A stretch of DNA of 35,385 bases, taken from NCBI RefSeq assembly GCF_009923995.1, contig NZ_RFSK01000060.1, positions 1 to 35,385 of the forward strand, in the 5' to 3' direction. The translations under genes and the position numbers were made by a program. Each line of letters opens with the position of its first letter. Within the stretch, counting starts at the first letter, position 1. This DNA is from Janthinobacterium sp. Its GTDB lineage: Bacteria > Pseudomonadota > Gammaproteobacteria > Burkholderiales > Burkholderiaceae_D. Below are positions 16,311 to 26,595 of the stretch, piece by piece. The notes under the pieces are model-generated. The model was given only the letters and a program-made list of their open reading frames with translations, made no database searches and was not told the origin of the DNA.

Positions 16311-16443
16311 TAATTTTATTATTCCCCAGCCCCTGGAGAAAAACAAGGGGCGTGAATAAATAATGCGGAAAGTGTCGTTATTGGCCCGCGCCGGGATAGA
16401 TAAGCGCAATTCGCACATAATAAAACGGCGTTTTTGTTGTTGT

Positions 16444-16461
16444 GTTTTAATTATTTAAAAC
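16444..16461. promoter_or_regulatory. AT-rich palindrome GTTTTAA-TTAT-TTAAAAC
   Basis: A perfect inverted repeat with 7-bp arms and a 4-bp spacer lies in the middle of the divergent region. It could be a protein-binding site or, less likely, a hairpin. The regulator is unknown. Confidence 0.4.
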
Positions 16462-16580
16462 GGGTATGCAATTGATAGCTGCTGCCGCCTATTGCTGCCT
16501 TCCGCCGCGCCTGATGCCGGCCGCGGCCGGCGATGTTGTACCATGGTGGCCAATGCCGGCGCCGGGCGCGCCACGACAAA

Positions 16581-16612
16581 AATAATACGAGCGTTCTTTT
16601 ATGCGGTATAGT
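16581..16612 (+). promoter_or_regulatory. Candidate operator (site C) and -10 for the FadB-like gene
   Basis: AATAATACGAGCGTTCTTTT (16581-16600) has the core ACGAGCGT, matching the ACGNNCGT form of sites upstream of the ligase and thiolase genes. TATAGT (16607-16612) is a fair -10 element, and the palindrome occupies the -35 area, so bound protein would block polymerase. The gene start is 58 bp downstream of the -10. Confidence 0.45.
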
Positions 16613-16669
16613 GAAGCTTCATCCCTTGCAACCACCTCATACATTGAGCAAAACCAATAAGGAAGAGAC

Positions 16670-18757
<2,088 letters not shown>

Positions 18758-18775
18758 GAAACCCAACGGCAGAGA

Positions 18776-18824
18776 CCGGGGTCGGACCCTCAGGGTCCGA
18801 CCCCGGATTTTGCTGCTGGGGTTA
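18776..18824. repeat. Dispersed GGGGTC hairpin element (copy 2), likely bidirectional terminator
   Basis: CCGGGGTCGGACCC-TCA-GGGTCCGACCCCGG forms a perfect 14-bp stem (arms 18776-18789 and 18793-18806). The flank TGCTGCTGGGGTTA (18811-18824) is the inverse of the flank of copy 1, so the element is inserted in the opposite orientation. It lies between the convergent FadB-like and hydrolase genes and can end both transcripts. Confidence 0.75.
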
Positions 18825-18841
18825 AATGCCAGCGATATTTA

Positions 18842-19690
18842 TTACTTCTTCTTCGCCACCATCTTGACGGCCTCGTTGACGATGACGGGGTTGTCTTTCT
18901 GGATGTAGTAGCCGGCGCCCGTGATGCGCTCGATGGCTGGCGCGCCGGACAGGCGCTGCCAATCCTTTTCCTGCGCCCGCACCACGCTCTCGAACGAACC
19001 CGTTTCCTCGATGCCGAACTTGTCGCGCACGAGCAGCATGGCGGGCACGCGCAGGGGGCTGGCCATGTCCACATGCTGCAGGCATTGCGCCTGGGCATCG
19101 AATTCGGCCGATTCCGCACTGTTGAACATCAGCTTGCGCCGCGTCTTGACGAGCATGGCGTAGGTGGAGGCGTCCGTCTGCATGCGGCTCCACTGCTGCG
19201 GGTGCGTGGGGTCGAGCAGGACCAGTCCGGCCACGTCCTGCGGGTACAGCTTGGCATACACGTACTGGTACAGCCCGCCCAAGCCCTGGCCGACCAGCAC
19301 GTAGGGCGGCTTCAGGCCCGCCTGCGCCAGCAGGGCGCGCTGCTGGGCGGCGATGGTGCAGGGGTCGCGCGGCGTCGTGGTCTTCTTGCTGTCGCCATAG
19401 CCGGGACGGTCATACACGAGCACGCGGTGCTGTCTGGCCACTTCCGGCACCACCTTGGCCCACACATCCTTGCCGTCGCCCATGGCCGACTGGAAGACGA
19501 CGGGCAAGCCATCCTGGCCGCTCACGGTGTAGGCGATGCTGGCGTCGGGCAGGGCGGCCGTGGCGGGGATGCCTGGCGTGACGGGGGAAGAAGGCAACAG
19601 GGAGCAGCCGGAAAAACAGCTTGCCAGCAGCAAGCCGGCGCTGGAAAGGAGCAGGGTGCGCGCGGGGCGGCCGACGAATAGATGTTGCAT
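18842..19690 (-). CDS. Alpha/beta-hydrolase-fold lipoprotein lacking catalytic Ser and His
   Basis: This 282-residue protein has a lipoprotein signal (about 1-25; lipobox LASC at Cys25, with FSGC at Cys29 as an alternative). It then follows the alpha/beta hydrolase fold: VVFQSAMGDGKDVW, VLVYDRPGYGDS, YVLVGQGLGGLYQY and LVLLDPTHPQ. The nucleophile elbow should read GxSxG but is GQGLGG; the codon is GGC where AGC would give Ser. Near the end, GAGYYIQKDNP replaces the usual GxGHYIQ, so the histidine is Tyr (TAC for CAC). Two of three triad residues are missing, so it is probably a non-catalytic binding protein. The reading frame is intact, which argues against simple decay. AAGGAG precedes the ATG. 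Confidence 0.85.
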   Translation of the reverse strand: MQHLFVGRPARTLLLSSAGLLLASCFSGCSLLPSSPVTPGIPATAALPDASIAYTVSGQDGLPVVFQSAMGDGKDVWAKVVPEVARQHRVLVYDRPGYGDSKKTTTPRDPCTIAAQQRALLAQAGLKPPYVLVGQGLGGLYQYVYAKLYPQDVAGLVLLDPTHPQQWSRMQTDASTYAMLVKTRRKLMFNSAESAEFDAQAQCLQHVDMASPLRVPAMLLVRDKFGIEETGSFESVVRAQEKDWQRLSGAPAIERITGAGYYIQKDNPVIVNEAVKMVAKKK

Positions 19691-19809
19691 GAATCTCCTT
19701 CTTGGATCACGGACCGGTATGGCGTGCCAGCCATTATAGGCAAATCATGTGAAAGTGAAAACGGTGAACAGAGCGCGATAGCGGCCGCATTTGGACGGCA
19801 CGTGCGCGC

Positions 19810-20208
19810 TCAGCCCGGGTCGGCGTGGTGGCAGACGGCTTCGATGCGGTTGCCGTCGGGATCGAAGAGGAAGGCCGCGTAGTAGCTGGCGTGGTAGTGG
19901 CGCAGGCCGGGCGCGCCCAGGTCGAAGCCGCCGTGGGCCAGTCCCGCCTGCCAAAAGGCGTCCACGGCCGCGCGCGTCGGGGCCTTGAAACAGCAGTGGC
20001 GGCGCGGCGCGTCGTCCGGGGCAGGCCCGAGGCGCACGGAAAAATAGCTGCGGGCGGGATGTTCCGCATCGCTGCGCTCGCCATAGCCTATCCACGCGTT
20101 GGCATGGTCGCTGCCCACCTTGGGCACGGCCAGCGCGGCGAAGATGGCGTCGTAGAAGCGTTCCGCGCGTGCCAGGTCGGCAACGGTGAGGGAAACGTGA
20201 TCGAGCAT
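19810..20208 (-). CDS. VOC family (glyoxalase/dioxygenase fold) protein
   Basis: This 132-residue protein has the vicinal oxygen chelate fold of two babab units. MLDHVSLTVADLARAERFYD at the start supplies the first metal-ligand histidine, RRHCCFKAP the second strand block, and FLFDPDGNRIEAVCH the final Glu-containing strand. Members are glyoxalases, ring dioxygenases, isomerases or drug-binding proteins, and nothing here picks one. The ATG at 20208 was chosen because GGAG lies five bases upstream; the GTG two codons earlier overlaps the ribosome site. Confidence 0.85.
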   Translation of the reverse strand: MLDHVSLTVADLARAERFYDAIFAALAVPKVGSDHANAWIGYGERSDAEHPARSYFSVRLGPAPDDAPRRHCCFKAPTRAAVDAFWQAGLAHGGFDLGAPGLRHYHASYYAAFLFDPDGNRIEAVCHHADPG

Positions 20209-20338
20209 GGACACTCCACTGGATGAACGGGGACGGCCATAGCATAGCCCGGATCGGGTCGGCTGTGGGCGTTCCGGCCGTGGAGTGACCGAGTGAAGCT
20301 GTCGGCGGGCGACTCGTGGTCAATGACCCGCCGCCTGG

Positions 20339-20372
20339 CCTGGCCGGACCTGGCTGGGCCTGGCCGGGCCTG
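20339..20372. repeat. 10-bp tandem repeat (about 3.4 copies)
   Basis: CCTGGCCGGA, CCTGGCTGGG and CCTGGCCGGG follow each other directly, then a partial CCTG. The array ends at the stop codon of the DUF2798 gene. Such a short GC-rich array can change copy number by slippage and could form a hairpin in the 3' untranslated region. No function is evident. Confidence 0.55.
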
Positions 20373-20657
20373 TCAGCGGGCGCAGGAGCAGCTTGTGGCG
20401 GCGCAGGCGGGGCAGGCGGGCGCGGGGCGCGCCAGTTTCGCGACGATGCCGCGGCTGATCAGCTGCACGCGGGGCGCGAACAGCATCACGGCGCAGAAGG
20501 CCACGGGCCAGGCGGCAAAGAAGGCGTGGCGCCAGCGCGGCAGGAAGTCCGCCTGCCAGCCGATATTGAGCCAGGTGACCCAGGCGCTCATCAGCAAGGT
20601 CATGACGAGGGACATCAGGAAGGCAAACACGCAGCGCAGGCGCAGGGCGTCGGACAT
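20373..20657 (-). CDS. DUF2798 family small membrane protein
   Basis: This 94-residue protein matches the DUF2798 pattern of two membrane helices: RCVFAFLMSLVMTLLMSAWV (about 8-27), then WLNIGWQADFLPRWRHAFFAAWPVAF and a second helix (about 43-62). Function is not known for the family. The C-terminal tail is unusual: CPACAATSCSCAR carries four cysteines in CxxC and CxC form, suggesting metal or thiol chemistry. The ATG at 20657 lacks a strong ribosome site. It is divergent from the LysR regulator, which may control it. Confidence 0.75.
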   Translation of the reverse strand: MSDALRLRCVFAFLMSLVMTLLMSAWVTWLNIGWQADFLPRWRHAFFAAWPVAFCAVMLFAPRVQLISRGIVAKLARPAPACPACAATSCSCAR

Positions 20658-20708
20658 GGGGCGCTTTCAAATAAGTTGGAAAGATGACAGCGTAACGACT
20701 TGCGGCAA

Positions 20709-20738
20709 TCTATACTAGAGCCATATTTTTAATTTCAA
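20709..20738 (-). promoter_or_regulatory. Candidate promoter for the DUF2798 gene
   Basis: On the minus strand TTGAAA (20738-20733) is 18 bp from TATAGA (20714-20709). The AT-rich stretch also contains LysR-style T-N11-A patterns and lies 30-60 bp from the LysR start, fitting regulation of both divergent genes by that regulator. Confidence 0.35.
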
Positions 20739-20769
20739 ATTCCGAAAATGCAATCATACGGGAGGACGC

Positions 20770-21675
20770 ATGCTCGATGACCTGGCCCTGTTCGTCGCCA
20801 TCGTGGAAGCGGGCAGCCTGCACGCGGCCGCCGTCAAGCAGGACTTGCCGGCCGCCACCGTCACGCGCCGCCTGCAAAGGCTGGAGGGCCAGCTGGGCTA
20901 CCGGCTGCTGAACCGCAGCGCGCGCCGCCTGCAGCCGACGGCGGAGGGCTGGCAATACTACGAGCAGTGCCGTCCCCTCGTGCATGCGCTGCGCCAGGCC
21001 ACGCAGCAGCTGGACGCCAGCCTGGCGGCCGTGTCCGGCACCATCCGCGTGCTGGCGCCCGTCAACTTCGCCAGCGGCTTGCTGACGCCCGCCTGGACCA
21101 GCTTCATGCAGCAGTATCCCGACATCCGCCTGGAACTGGAGCTGTCGAACCTGCTGCAAGACCTCGTGGGCAGCGGCGCGGACCTGGCCATCCGCGTGGG
21201 CGCGCTCGACGATTCTTCGCTGATGCAGCGCCGCCTGGGCAGCGCCTCCCTGGTGATGGTGGCCGCGCCCGCCTATCTGGCGCGCGCCGGCGTTCCGCGC
21301 GACCTGCAGGAACTGGAGCGGCATGAGCTGATCGTGGCCGAGCCCCTGCGCAGCTGGCGCCTGCGCCGGCCCGGCGACGGCGCCGAGATGGTGATCGTGC
21401 CGCAGGCGCGCCTGCGCGTCAACGAGATGCGCCTGGCCGTGGAAATGGCGGATGCGGGCATCGGCATCCTGCTGTGTCCGCTGTTGCAGTGCCGCGAGGA
21501 AGTGGCGCGTGGCAGCCTGGTGCGCGTCTTGCCCGACTGGATGCCGCAGCCGCGCCACGTGTATGCCGTGTGGACGCAGCGGCGCTACCTGCCGGCCCGC
21601 GTGCGCGTGCTGCTCGAGCACCTGGCGGCGTTTGCGGCGGACAATCCCCTGTTGAGCGAGGAACTGGACGTTTGA
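20770..21675 (+). CDS. LysR family transcriptional regulator
   Basis: This 301-residue regulator has the LysR winged helix-turn-helix (about 1-60; LALFVAIVEAGSLHAAAVKQ, ATVTRRLQRLEGQLGYRLLN and the TAEG motif) and a type 2 periplasmic-binding-like effector domain (about 88-295). The effector domain includes the conserved GADLAIRVG and GIGILLCPL. It resembles the DmlR/CrgA-like group. GGGAGG precedes the ATG. It is divergent from the DUF2798 gene. The last 91 bp overlap the convergent nucleotidyltransferase gene. The effector is unknown. Confidence 0.9.
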   Translation: MLDDLALFVAIVEAGSLHAAAVKQDLPAATVTRRLQRLEGQLGYRLLNRSARRLQPTAEGWQYYEQCRPLVHALRQATQQLDASLAAVSGTIRVLAPVNFASGLLTPAWTSFMQQYPDIRLELELSNLLQDLVGSGADLAIRVGALDDSSLMQRRLGSASLVMVAAPAYLARAGVPRDLQELERHELIVAEPLRSWRLRRPGDGAEMVIVPQARLRVNEMRLAVEMADAGIGILLCPLLQCREEVARGSLVRVLPDWMPQPRHVYAVWTQRRYLPARVRVLLEHLAAFAADNPLLSEELDV

Positions 21676-22511
21676 TTCGCCTGCTGCTGCGCCAGCCACT
21701 GCGCGAACCGGCGCAGCGCCGGCGCAAAGCCGCTGGCCGGCACGGCGCCGGGCCTGGCCTGGGCAAGAAAATAGGCGGCCTGCGCCTGCATGGCGGGATG
21801 GCGGCGCAGCAGCAGCGTCACATGCTCGTCCAGGTCGGCGGGCCAGCCCGCCTCGCCATCGTGGCGCAGGATATTGGTGGAACGGATCAGCTTGCGCGAC
21901 GCTTCCCTTTGCAGGCGGACGATGGCGCCAGGCGCGCGCTCCTCATCGAGGCGCCGCGCATAGTCTTCCAGCACGGGGACGAAGTCGCCGTTCACGGCCA
22001 GGGCGATGGCGCGCGACGGCGCGAAAGGCGCAAAGTAGGGGGCCAGGTCCTCGCCCCATATGCAGCGGCACTGGTGCTTGATCCAGTAACCCCAGCTGTA
22101 CAGGTTTTCCGGCGCGAGTACCTGGGCGCGATGGCCGATATCGAAATCGATCTTGACCACCTCCCGGTGGCGCGCCTGCAAGGTCAGGCGCAAGGCGTCC
22201 AGTGTTGCCAGTTGCTGCGGCGTGGCTGGCTGGCGCAGCACCAGGGTCAGGTCCAGGTCGGACACGCCCGGCGTGGCGTCGCCGCGGGCGATGCTGCCGT
22301 ACAGGTAAATGCCGTTCAGCAAGTTGCCGGCATGCGTGGACAGGCTCGCGCACGCGTCTTGCAGCAAGGCATCGAAGATGGCTTGCAGGGGGCCGTGCGG
22401 TGCGGCGGGCAGGGTGGCGGGAGCGGTCGCGGGCATGCCTGGCATGAATCCGGTGGGAGAAACGTGCACCATAGCATGCGCCAGCAGGGCGTGCACGGTC
22501 ATCCTTTCCAT
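21585..22511 (-). CDS. Nucleotidyltransferase-domain protein (polymerase beta superfamily)
   Basis: This 308-residue protein has the minimal nucleotidyltransferase core at about 60-90: YLYGSIARGDATPGVSDLDL, with the GS motif and the two metal-binding aspartates of SDLDL. The third acidic residue is probably in VKIDFDIG (about 118). Such enzymes transfer AMP to antibiotics, proteins or small molecules. The C-terminal helical part (about 150-270) fits an accessory domain as in aminoglycoside adenylyltransferases, but resistance is not implied. The last 30 residues (Ser/Arg-rich) read across the 3' end of the LysR gene and look non-native. The ATG at 22511 follows AAAGGA; the start lies in a duplicated ATGGAAAGGATGA segment. 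Confidence 0.75.
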   Translation of the reverse strand: MERMTVHALLAHAMVHVSPTGFMPGMPATAPATLPAAPHGPLQAIFDALLQDACASLSTHAGNLLNGIYLYGSIARGDATPGVSDLDLTLVLRQPATPQQLATLDALRLTLQARHREVVKIDFDIGHRAQVLAPENLYSWGYWIKHQCRCIWGEDLAPYFAPFAPSRAIALAVNGDFVPVLEDYARRLDEERAPGAIVRLQREASRKLIRSTNILRHDGEAGWPADLDEHVTLLLRRHPAMQAQAAYFLAQARPGAVPASGFAPALRRFAQWLAQQQANQTSSSSLNRGLSAANAARCSSSTRTRAGR

Positions 22512-22645
22512 TTCATCCTTTCCATTAAGTAATACCGAGCGCTTGTACTTTGCGCCGGGATCGCGTTAAGATAAAGCCACCCGCTTATCAAGCTGGCAAT
22601 CTGGTGTTTTTTCGCGCAATCCCGTCCTTACACATGAGAGTAGCA

Positions 22646-22849
22646 ATGAAATATCTGATCGTTCCCTTTTTGTTGGCCATTACCGGCTGTGAAGTGCTGT
22701 ATGACGCGAACCGGGACAAGATCGGCGAATACTGCAACAGCCTCAATAATTTCGACGACCGCAATGCCTGCCGCAAGCGCAACCAGACCAGCTACCAGGA
22801 ATACGTGCAGCAGCGCGACAAGCTGAAAAAAGGCGCCAGCGACAAATAA
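22646..22849 (+). CDS. Small lipoprotein of unknown function
   Basis: This 67-residue protein begins MKYLIVPFLLAITGC, a compact lipoprotein signal with lipobox ITGC (Cys15). The mature part is hydrophilic and carries two cysteines in EYCNSLNNFDDRNACRKR, probably a disulfide in the periplasm, then a charged helix (QEYVQQRDKLKK). The ATG at 22646 has GAGAG upstream; another ATG at 22634 is possible. It is divergent from the nucleotidyltransferase and ends 31 bp before a strong terminator. The family was not recognised. Confidence 0.75.
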   Translation: MKYLIVPFLLAITGCEVLYDANRDKIGEYCNSLNNFDDRNACRKRNQTSYQEYVQQRDKLKKGASDK

Positions 22850-22879
22850 GGCGCCGCCGCAAGGGCCGCATCAAAGACA

Positions 22880-22911
22880 AACGCCGCTGACAGGTCAGCG
22901 GCGTTTTGTTT
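22880..22911. terminator. Rho-independent terminator
   Basis: AACGCCGCTGA-CAGG-TCAGCGGCGTT is a perfect 11-bp stem (22880-22905), followed by TTGTTTT. It ends the small lipoprotein transcript. The opposite side carries TTGTCTTT, so it may also stop the convergent transporter transcript. Confidence 0.9.
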
Positions 22912-22948
22912 TGCGGACCCCGGCGCGGCGGCCGGGGATGGCGCCGCA

Positions 22949-24649
22949 TCAATCGTCGGCGTAGATATTGTTATCCTTCGTTTCCTTCACGAACAGGGTG
23001 CCGATGACCACCGTGGCCAGGGCCACGACGATCGGATACCACAGGCCGTAATAGATGTCGCCCTTGAAGGCCACCAGCGCGAAGGCCGTGGTCGGCAGCA
23101 GGCCGCCGAACCAGCCGTTACCGATATGGTAGGGCAGGGACATCGAGGTGTAGCGTATGCGCGTCGGGAACATTTCCACCAGCATGGCGGCGATCGGGCC
23201 GTACACCATGGTCACGTACAGCACCAGGATGAACAGCAGCAGCACGACCATCGGCTTGTTGATCTGCTCGGGATCGGCTTTCGCAGGGTAGCCCGCTTCC
23301 TTGATGCCGGCGCCCAGTTCCTTCTTCAGTGCCGCTTCGTGGGCCTTGCTGTCGGCGTCGAAGTTCAGGCCGTCCGGCGTCATGACGGCGTTAAACGAGC
23401 TAAATTCCTTCGCGCCGATGCGCACCTTGGCGATGCTGCCGGCCGGCGCGTCTTCCTTCGTGTAGTTGACGGAGCTGTTCGACAGGAAGCCGGTGGCGAT
23501 GTCGCACGACGATGGGAACTTCTTGGTACCCGTCATGTTGAACTGGAAGTGGCAGGAGGCGGGATCGGCCACCACCACCACAGGCGAATTCTTCAGTGCC
23601 GCTTCCAGCTGCGGATTGGCGAAGTGGGTCAGGCCGTTGAAGATGGGGAAGTAGGTGGCTGCGGCGATCAGGCAGCCGCCGAGGATGATGTACTTGCGGC
23701 CGATGCGGTCGGACAGGCTGCCGAAGAACAGGAAGAACGGCGTGGCCAGCAGCAGGGCGATGGCGACGAGCACGTTGGCCGTGGCCAGGTCCACCTTCAG
23801 GGTCTGGATCATGAAGAACAGGGCATAGAACTGGCCCGTGTACCAGACGACGGCCTGGCCGGCCGTCAGGCCGATCAGGGCCAGGATGACGATCTTCAGG
23901 TTTTTCCACTTGCCGAACGCTTCCGTCAGCGGCGCCTTCGAGGTCTTGCCTTCCGCCTTCATCTTGGCAAACGCGGGCGATTCATTCATGGCCAGGCGGA
24001 TCCAGACGGAAATACCCAGCAGGATGACGGAGACGAGGAAAGGCACGCGCCAGCCCCAGGCTTCGAATTCCTTCTCGCCCGTGGCCAGGCGGGTGCCCAG
24101 GATGACCATCAGCGACAGGAAGAAGCCCAGCGTTGCCGTCGTCTGTATCCACGCCGTGAACGCGCCGCGCTTGCCTTCGGGCGCATGTTCGGCCACATAC
24201 GTGGCTGCGCCGCCGTATTCGCCGCCCAGCGCCAGGCCCTGCAGGATGCGCAGGATGACGAGGATGATGGGGGCGGCGATGCCGATGGAGGCATGGCCCG
24301 GCAGCAAGCCGACGATGAAGGTGGAGCCGCCCATGATCAGGATGGTGATCAGGAAGGTGTACTTGCGCCCGATCATGTCGCCCAGGCGGCCGAAGACGAG
24401 CGCGCCGAAGGGACGCACGATGAAGCCGGCGGCAAAGGCCAGCAGGGCGAAAATGAAGGTGGTGGTGGGGTCGCCGATGAAGAACTGCTTGGCGATGATG
24501 GATGCGAGCGAACCGTACAGGTAAAAATCGTACCATTCGAACACGGTGCCCAAGGATGACGCAAAGATGACCTTGCGTTCCTCGGGCGTGATCGGCGTTC
24601 CCTTGGTGGATACTTTCCGTACGTCGGCCGGGCCGGATGATGATGCCAT
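22949..24649 (-). CDS. MFS transporter, metabolite:H+ symporter (MHS) family
   Basis: This 566-residue inner membrane transporter has 12 predicted helices. Diagnostic segments: SSLGTVFEWYDFYLYGSLA near the start, RPFGALVFGRLGDMIGRKYT (loop 2-3), RILQGLALGGEYGGAATYVAEHAP and FGSLSDRIGRKYIILGG (loop 8-9). EWYDF and GGEYGG are typical of the MHS group that imports organic acids, osmolytes or shikimate with protons. An insertion of about 110 residues (about 355-465) between helices 9 and 10 faces the periplasm and carries two cysteines. The protein is longer than the usual 430-450 for that reason. The substrate cannot be told. It is divergent from the thiolase gene. Confidence 0.9.
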   Translation of the reverse strand: MASSSGPADVRKVSTKGTPITPEERKVIFASSLGTVFEWYDFYLYGSLASIIAKQFFIGDPTTTFIFALLAFAAGFIVRPFGALVFGRLGDMIGRKYTFLITILIMGGSTFIVGLLPGHASIGIAAPIILVILRILQGLALGGEYGGAATYVAEHAPEGKRGAFTAWIQTTATLGFFLSLMVILGTRLATGEKEFEAWGWRVPFLVSVILLGISVWIRLAMNESPAFAKMKAEGKTSKAPLTEAFGKWKNLKIVILALIGLTAGQAVVWYTGQFYALFFMIQTLKVDLATANVLVAIALLLATPFFLFFGSLSDRIGRKYIILGGCLIAAATYFPIFNGLTHFANPQLEAALKNSPVVVVADPASCHFQFNMTGTKKFPSSCDIATGFLSNSSVNYTKEDAPAGSIAKVRIGAKEFSSFNAVMTPDGLNFDADSKAHEAALKKELGAGIKEAGYPAKADPEQINKPMVVLLLFILVLYVTMVYGPIAAMLVEMFPTRIRYTSMSLPYHIGNGWFGGLLPTTAFALVAFKGDIYYGLWYPIVVALATVVIGTLFVKETKDNNIYADD

Positions 24650-24735
24650 GGTTTGTCTCCCTATGTTTTATAGTGAACTGGTGCCGAGGTCTTTTTTTGA
24701 CCATTCTTGCAACAGCTGGAGCCGAGTGTGTTCTC

Positions 24736-24776
24736 GAAACCTTACGTCATGCTTGCTTGAAACTTACACGAAGCTT
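24736..24776. repeat. Direct repeat in the transporter-thiolase divergent region
   Basis: Two copies of GAAAC(C)TTAC-N5-GCTT occur 23 bp apart (24736-24754 and 24759-24776). A spacing of about two helical turns is typical of direct-repeat activator sites. It lies about 90-130 bp upstream of the MHS transporter start. The regulator is unknown. Confidence 0.4.
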
Positions 24777-24821
24777 ACAGTGCGCCGCCTGCGTGCCGGC
24801 CGCGCGGCAGCGGCATGCAAC

Positions 24822-24854
24822 TTTGCGAACGACCGTACTTAAATGTGCTATTCT
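24822..24854 (+). promoter_or_regulatory. Candidate operator (site B) and -10 for the thiolase gene
   Basis: TTTGCGAACGACCGTACTTAAA (24822-24843; core ACGACCGT at 24829-24836) is an imperfect palindrome sharing ten consecutive bases, ACGACCGTAC, with the site upstream of the acyl-CoA ligase. TATTCT (24849-24854) is a plausible -10, so the palindrome covers the -35 area. Confidence 0.5.
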
Positions 24855-24902
24855 CGTTCCGCAGAGACCCCACCATATAATATGCACACAAGGAGACACA
24901 GC

Positions 24903-26081
<1,179 letters not shown>

Positions 26082-26099
26082 TCCGGATCAAGGCCAGTC

Positions 26100-26126
26100 A
26101 GCGGGCGGCTTCCAGGGCCGCCCGCT
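26100..26126 (+). terminator. Stem-loop after the thiolase gene
   Basis: AGCGGGCGGC-TTCCAGG-GCCGCCCGCT is a perfect 10-bp stem 19 bp after the stop codon. It is followed by TGCCTTCC rather than a clean U-run, so termination may be partial. Confidence 0.6.
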
Positions 26127-26207
26127 TGCCTTCCGTCCCCTGTTCCTGCAGAGCGGAGCGATAGCGGTTACAGTAATGCTTCATTGATAAACAACCAGCC
26201 TGCCACC

Positions 26208-26510
26208 ATGATCAAGCACATCGTTTTCTGGAAACTCAAGGACCACGCCGAAGGCGCCGACCGCGCCACCAATGCCTTGAAACTGAAGGCCCTGCTCGAT
26301 GCCTGTGCCGACCTCGTGCCCGGCATCCTGGCATTCGAAGCGGCCGTGGCCCAGCCGGGCCTGGAAGCCACCTACGACATCGTCCTGTACAGCGAATTCG
26401 CCAGCAGGGAAGCGCTCGACGCCTACCAGAACCATCCCGAGCACGTGAAAATCAAGCCGTTCTTCGGGGCCGTGCGGGAAGCGCGGCAATGCATGGACTA
26501 TGAGATTTGA
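26208..26510 (+). CDS. Dabb (stress-responsive alpha/beta barrel) domain protein
   Basis: This 100-residue protein matches the Dabb fold: MIKHIVFWKLKD at the start, VPGILAFEAAVA, YDIVLYSEFASREALDAYQN and HPEHVKIKPFF. These are small ferredoxin-like dimers; roles range from stress proteins to cyclases such as olivetolic acid cyclase. The ATG at 26208 begins the first strand; an upstream TTG would add eight residues. The ribosome site is weak. It probably has its own transcript, ending at the hairpin at 26530. Confidence 0.85.
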   Translation: MIKHIVFWKLKDHAEGADRATNALKLKALLDACADLVPGILAFEAAVAQPGLEATYDIVLYSEFASREALDAYQNHPEHVKIKPFFGAVREARQCMDYEI

Positions 26511-26529
26511 TCGTTACGCAGCAGACACC

Positions 26530-26556
26530 CGGGGTCAGACCCGGCGGGTCTGACCC
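26530..26556. repeat. Dispersed GGGGTC hairpin element (copy 3)
   Basis: GGGGTCAGACCC-GGC-GGGTCTGACCCC is a perfect 12-bp stem. It has the same outline as the copies at 11075 and 18776, but with compensating changes in both arms (GGTC to AGTC-type), which preserves pairing. There is no U-run. It lies between the Dabb gene and the reductase gene. Confidence 0.7.
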
Positions 26557-26595
26557 CAGCCTTCCGCTGATCCTATCTATCGACAAGGAGCATTC

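Larger units (their letters stand above)
16101..16669. other. 569-bp AT-rich divergent regulatory region
   Basis: No gene is supported here. The stretch is markedly more AT-rich than its surroundings and separates the chemosensory operon (minus strand) from the FadB-like gene (plus strand). It holds an FNR/Anr-type box (16297-16310), a GCCCCT/AGGGGC hairpin (16329-16351), a palindrome (16444-16461) and a beta-oxidation operator candidate (16581-16600), each listed or noted separately. Confidence 0.7.

Noticed and set aside
23126..24559. Plus-strand open frame of 477 codons
   Set aside because: It is antisense to the MHS transporter and low in hydrophobic residues, as expected for a shadow of membrane helices.
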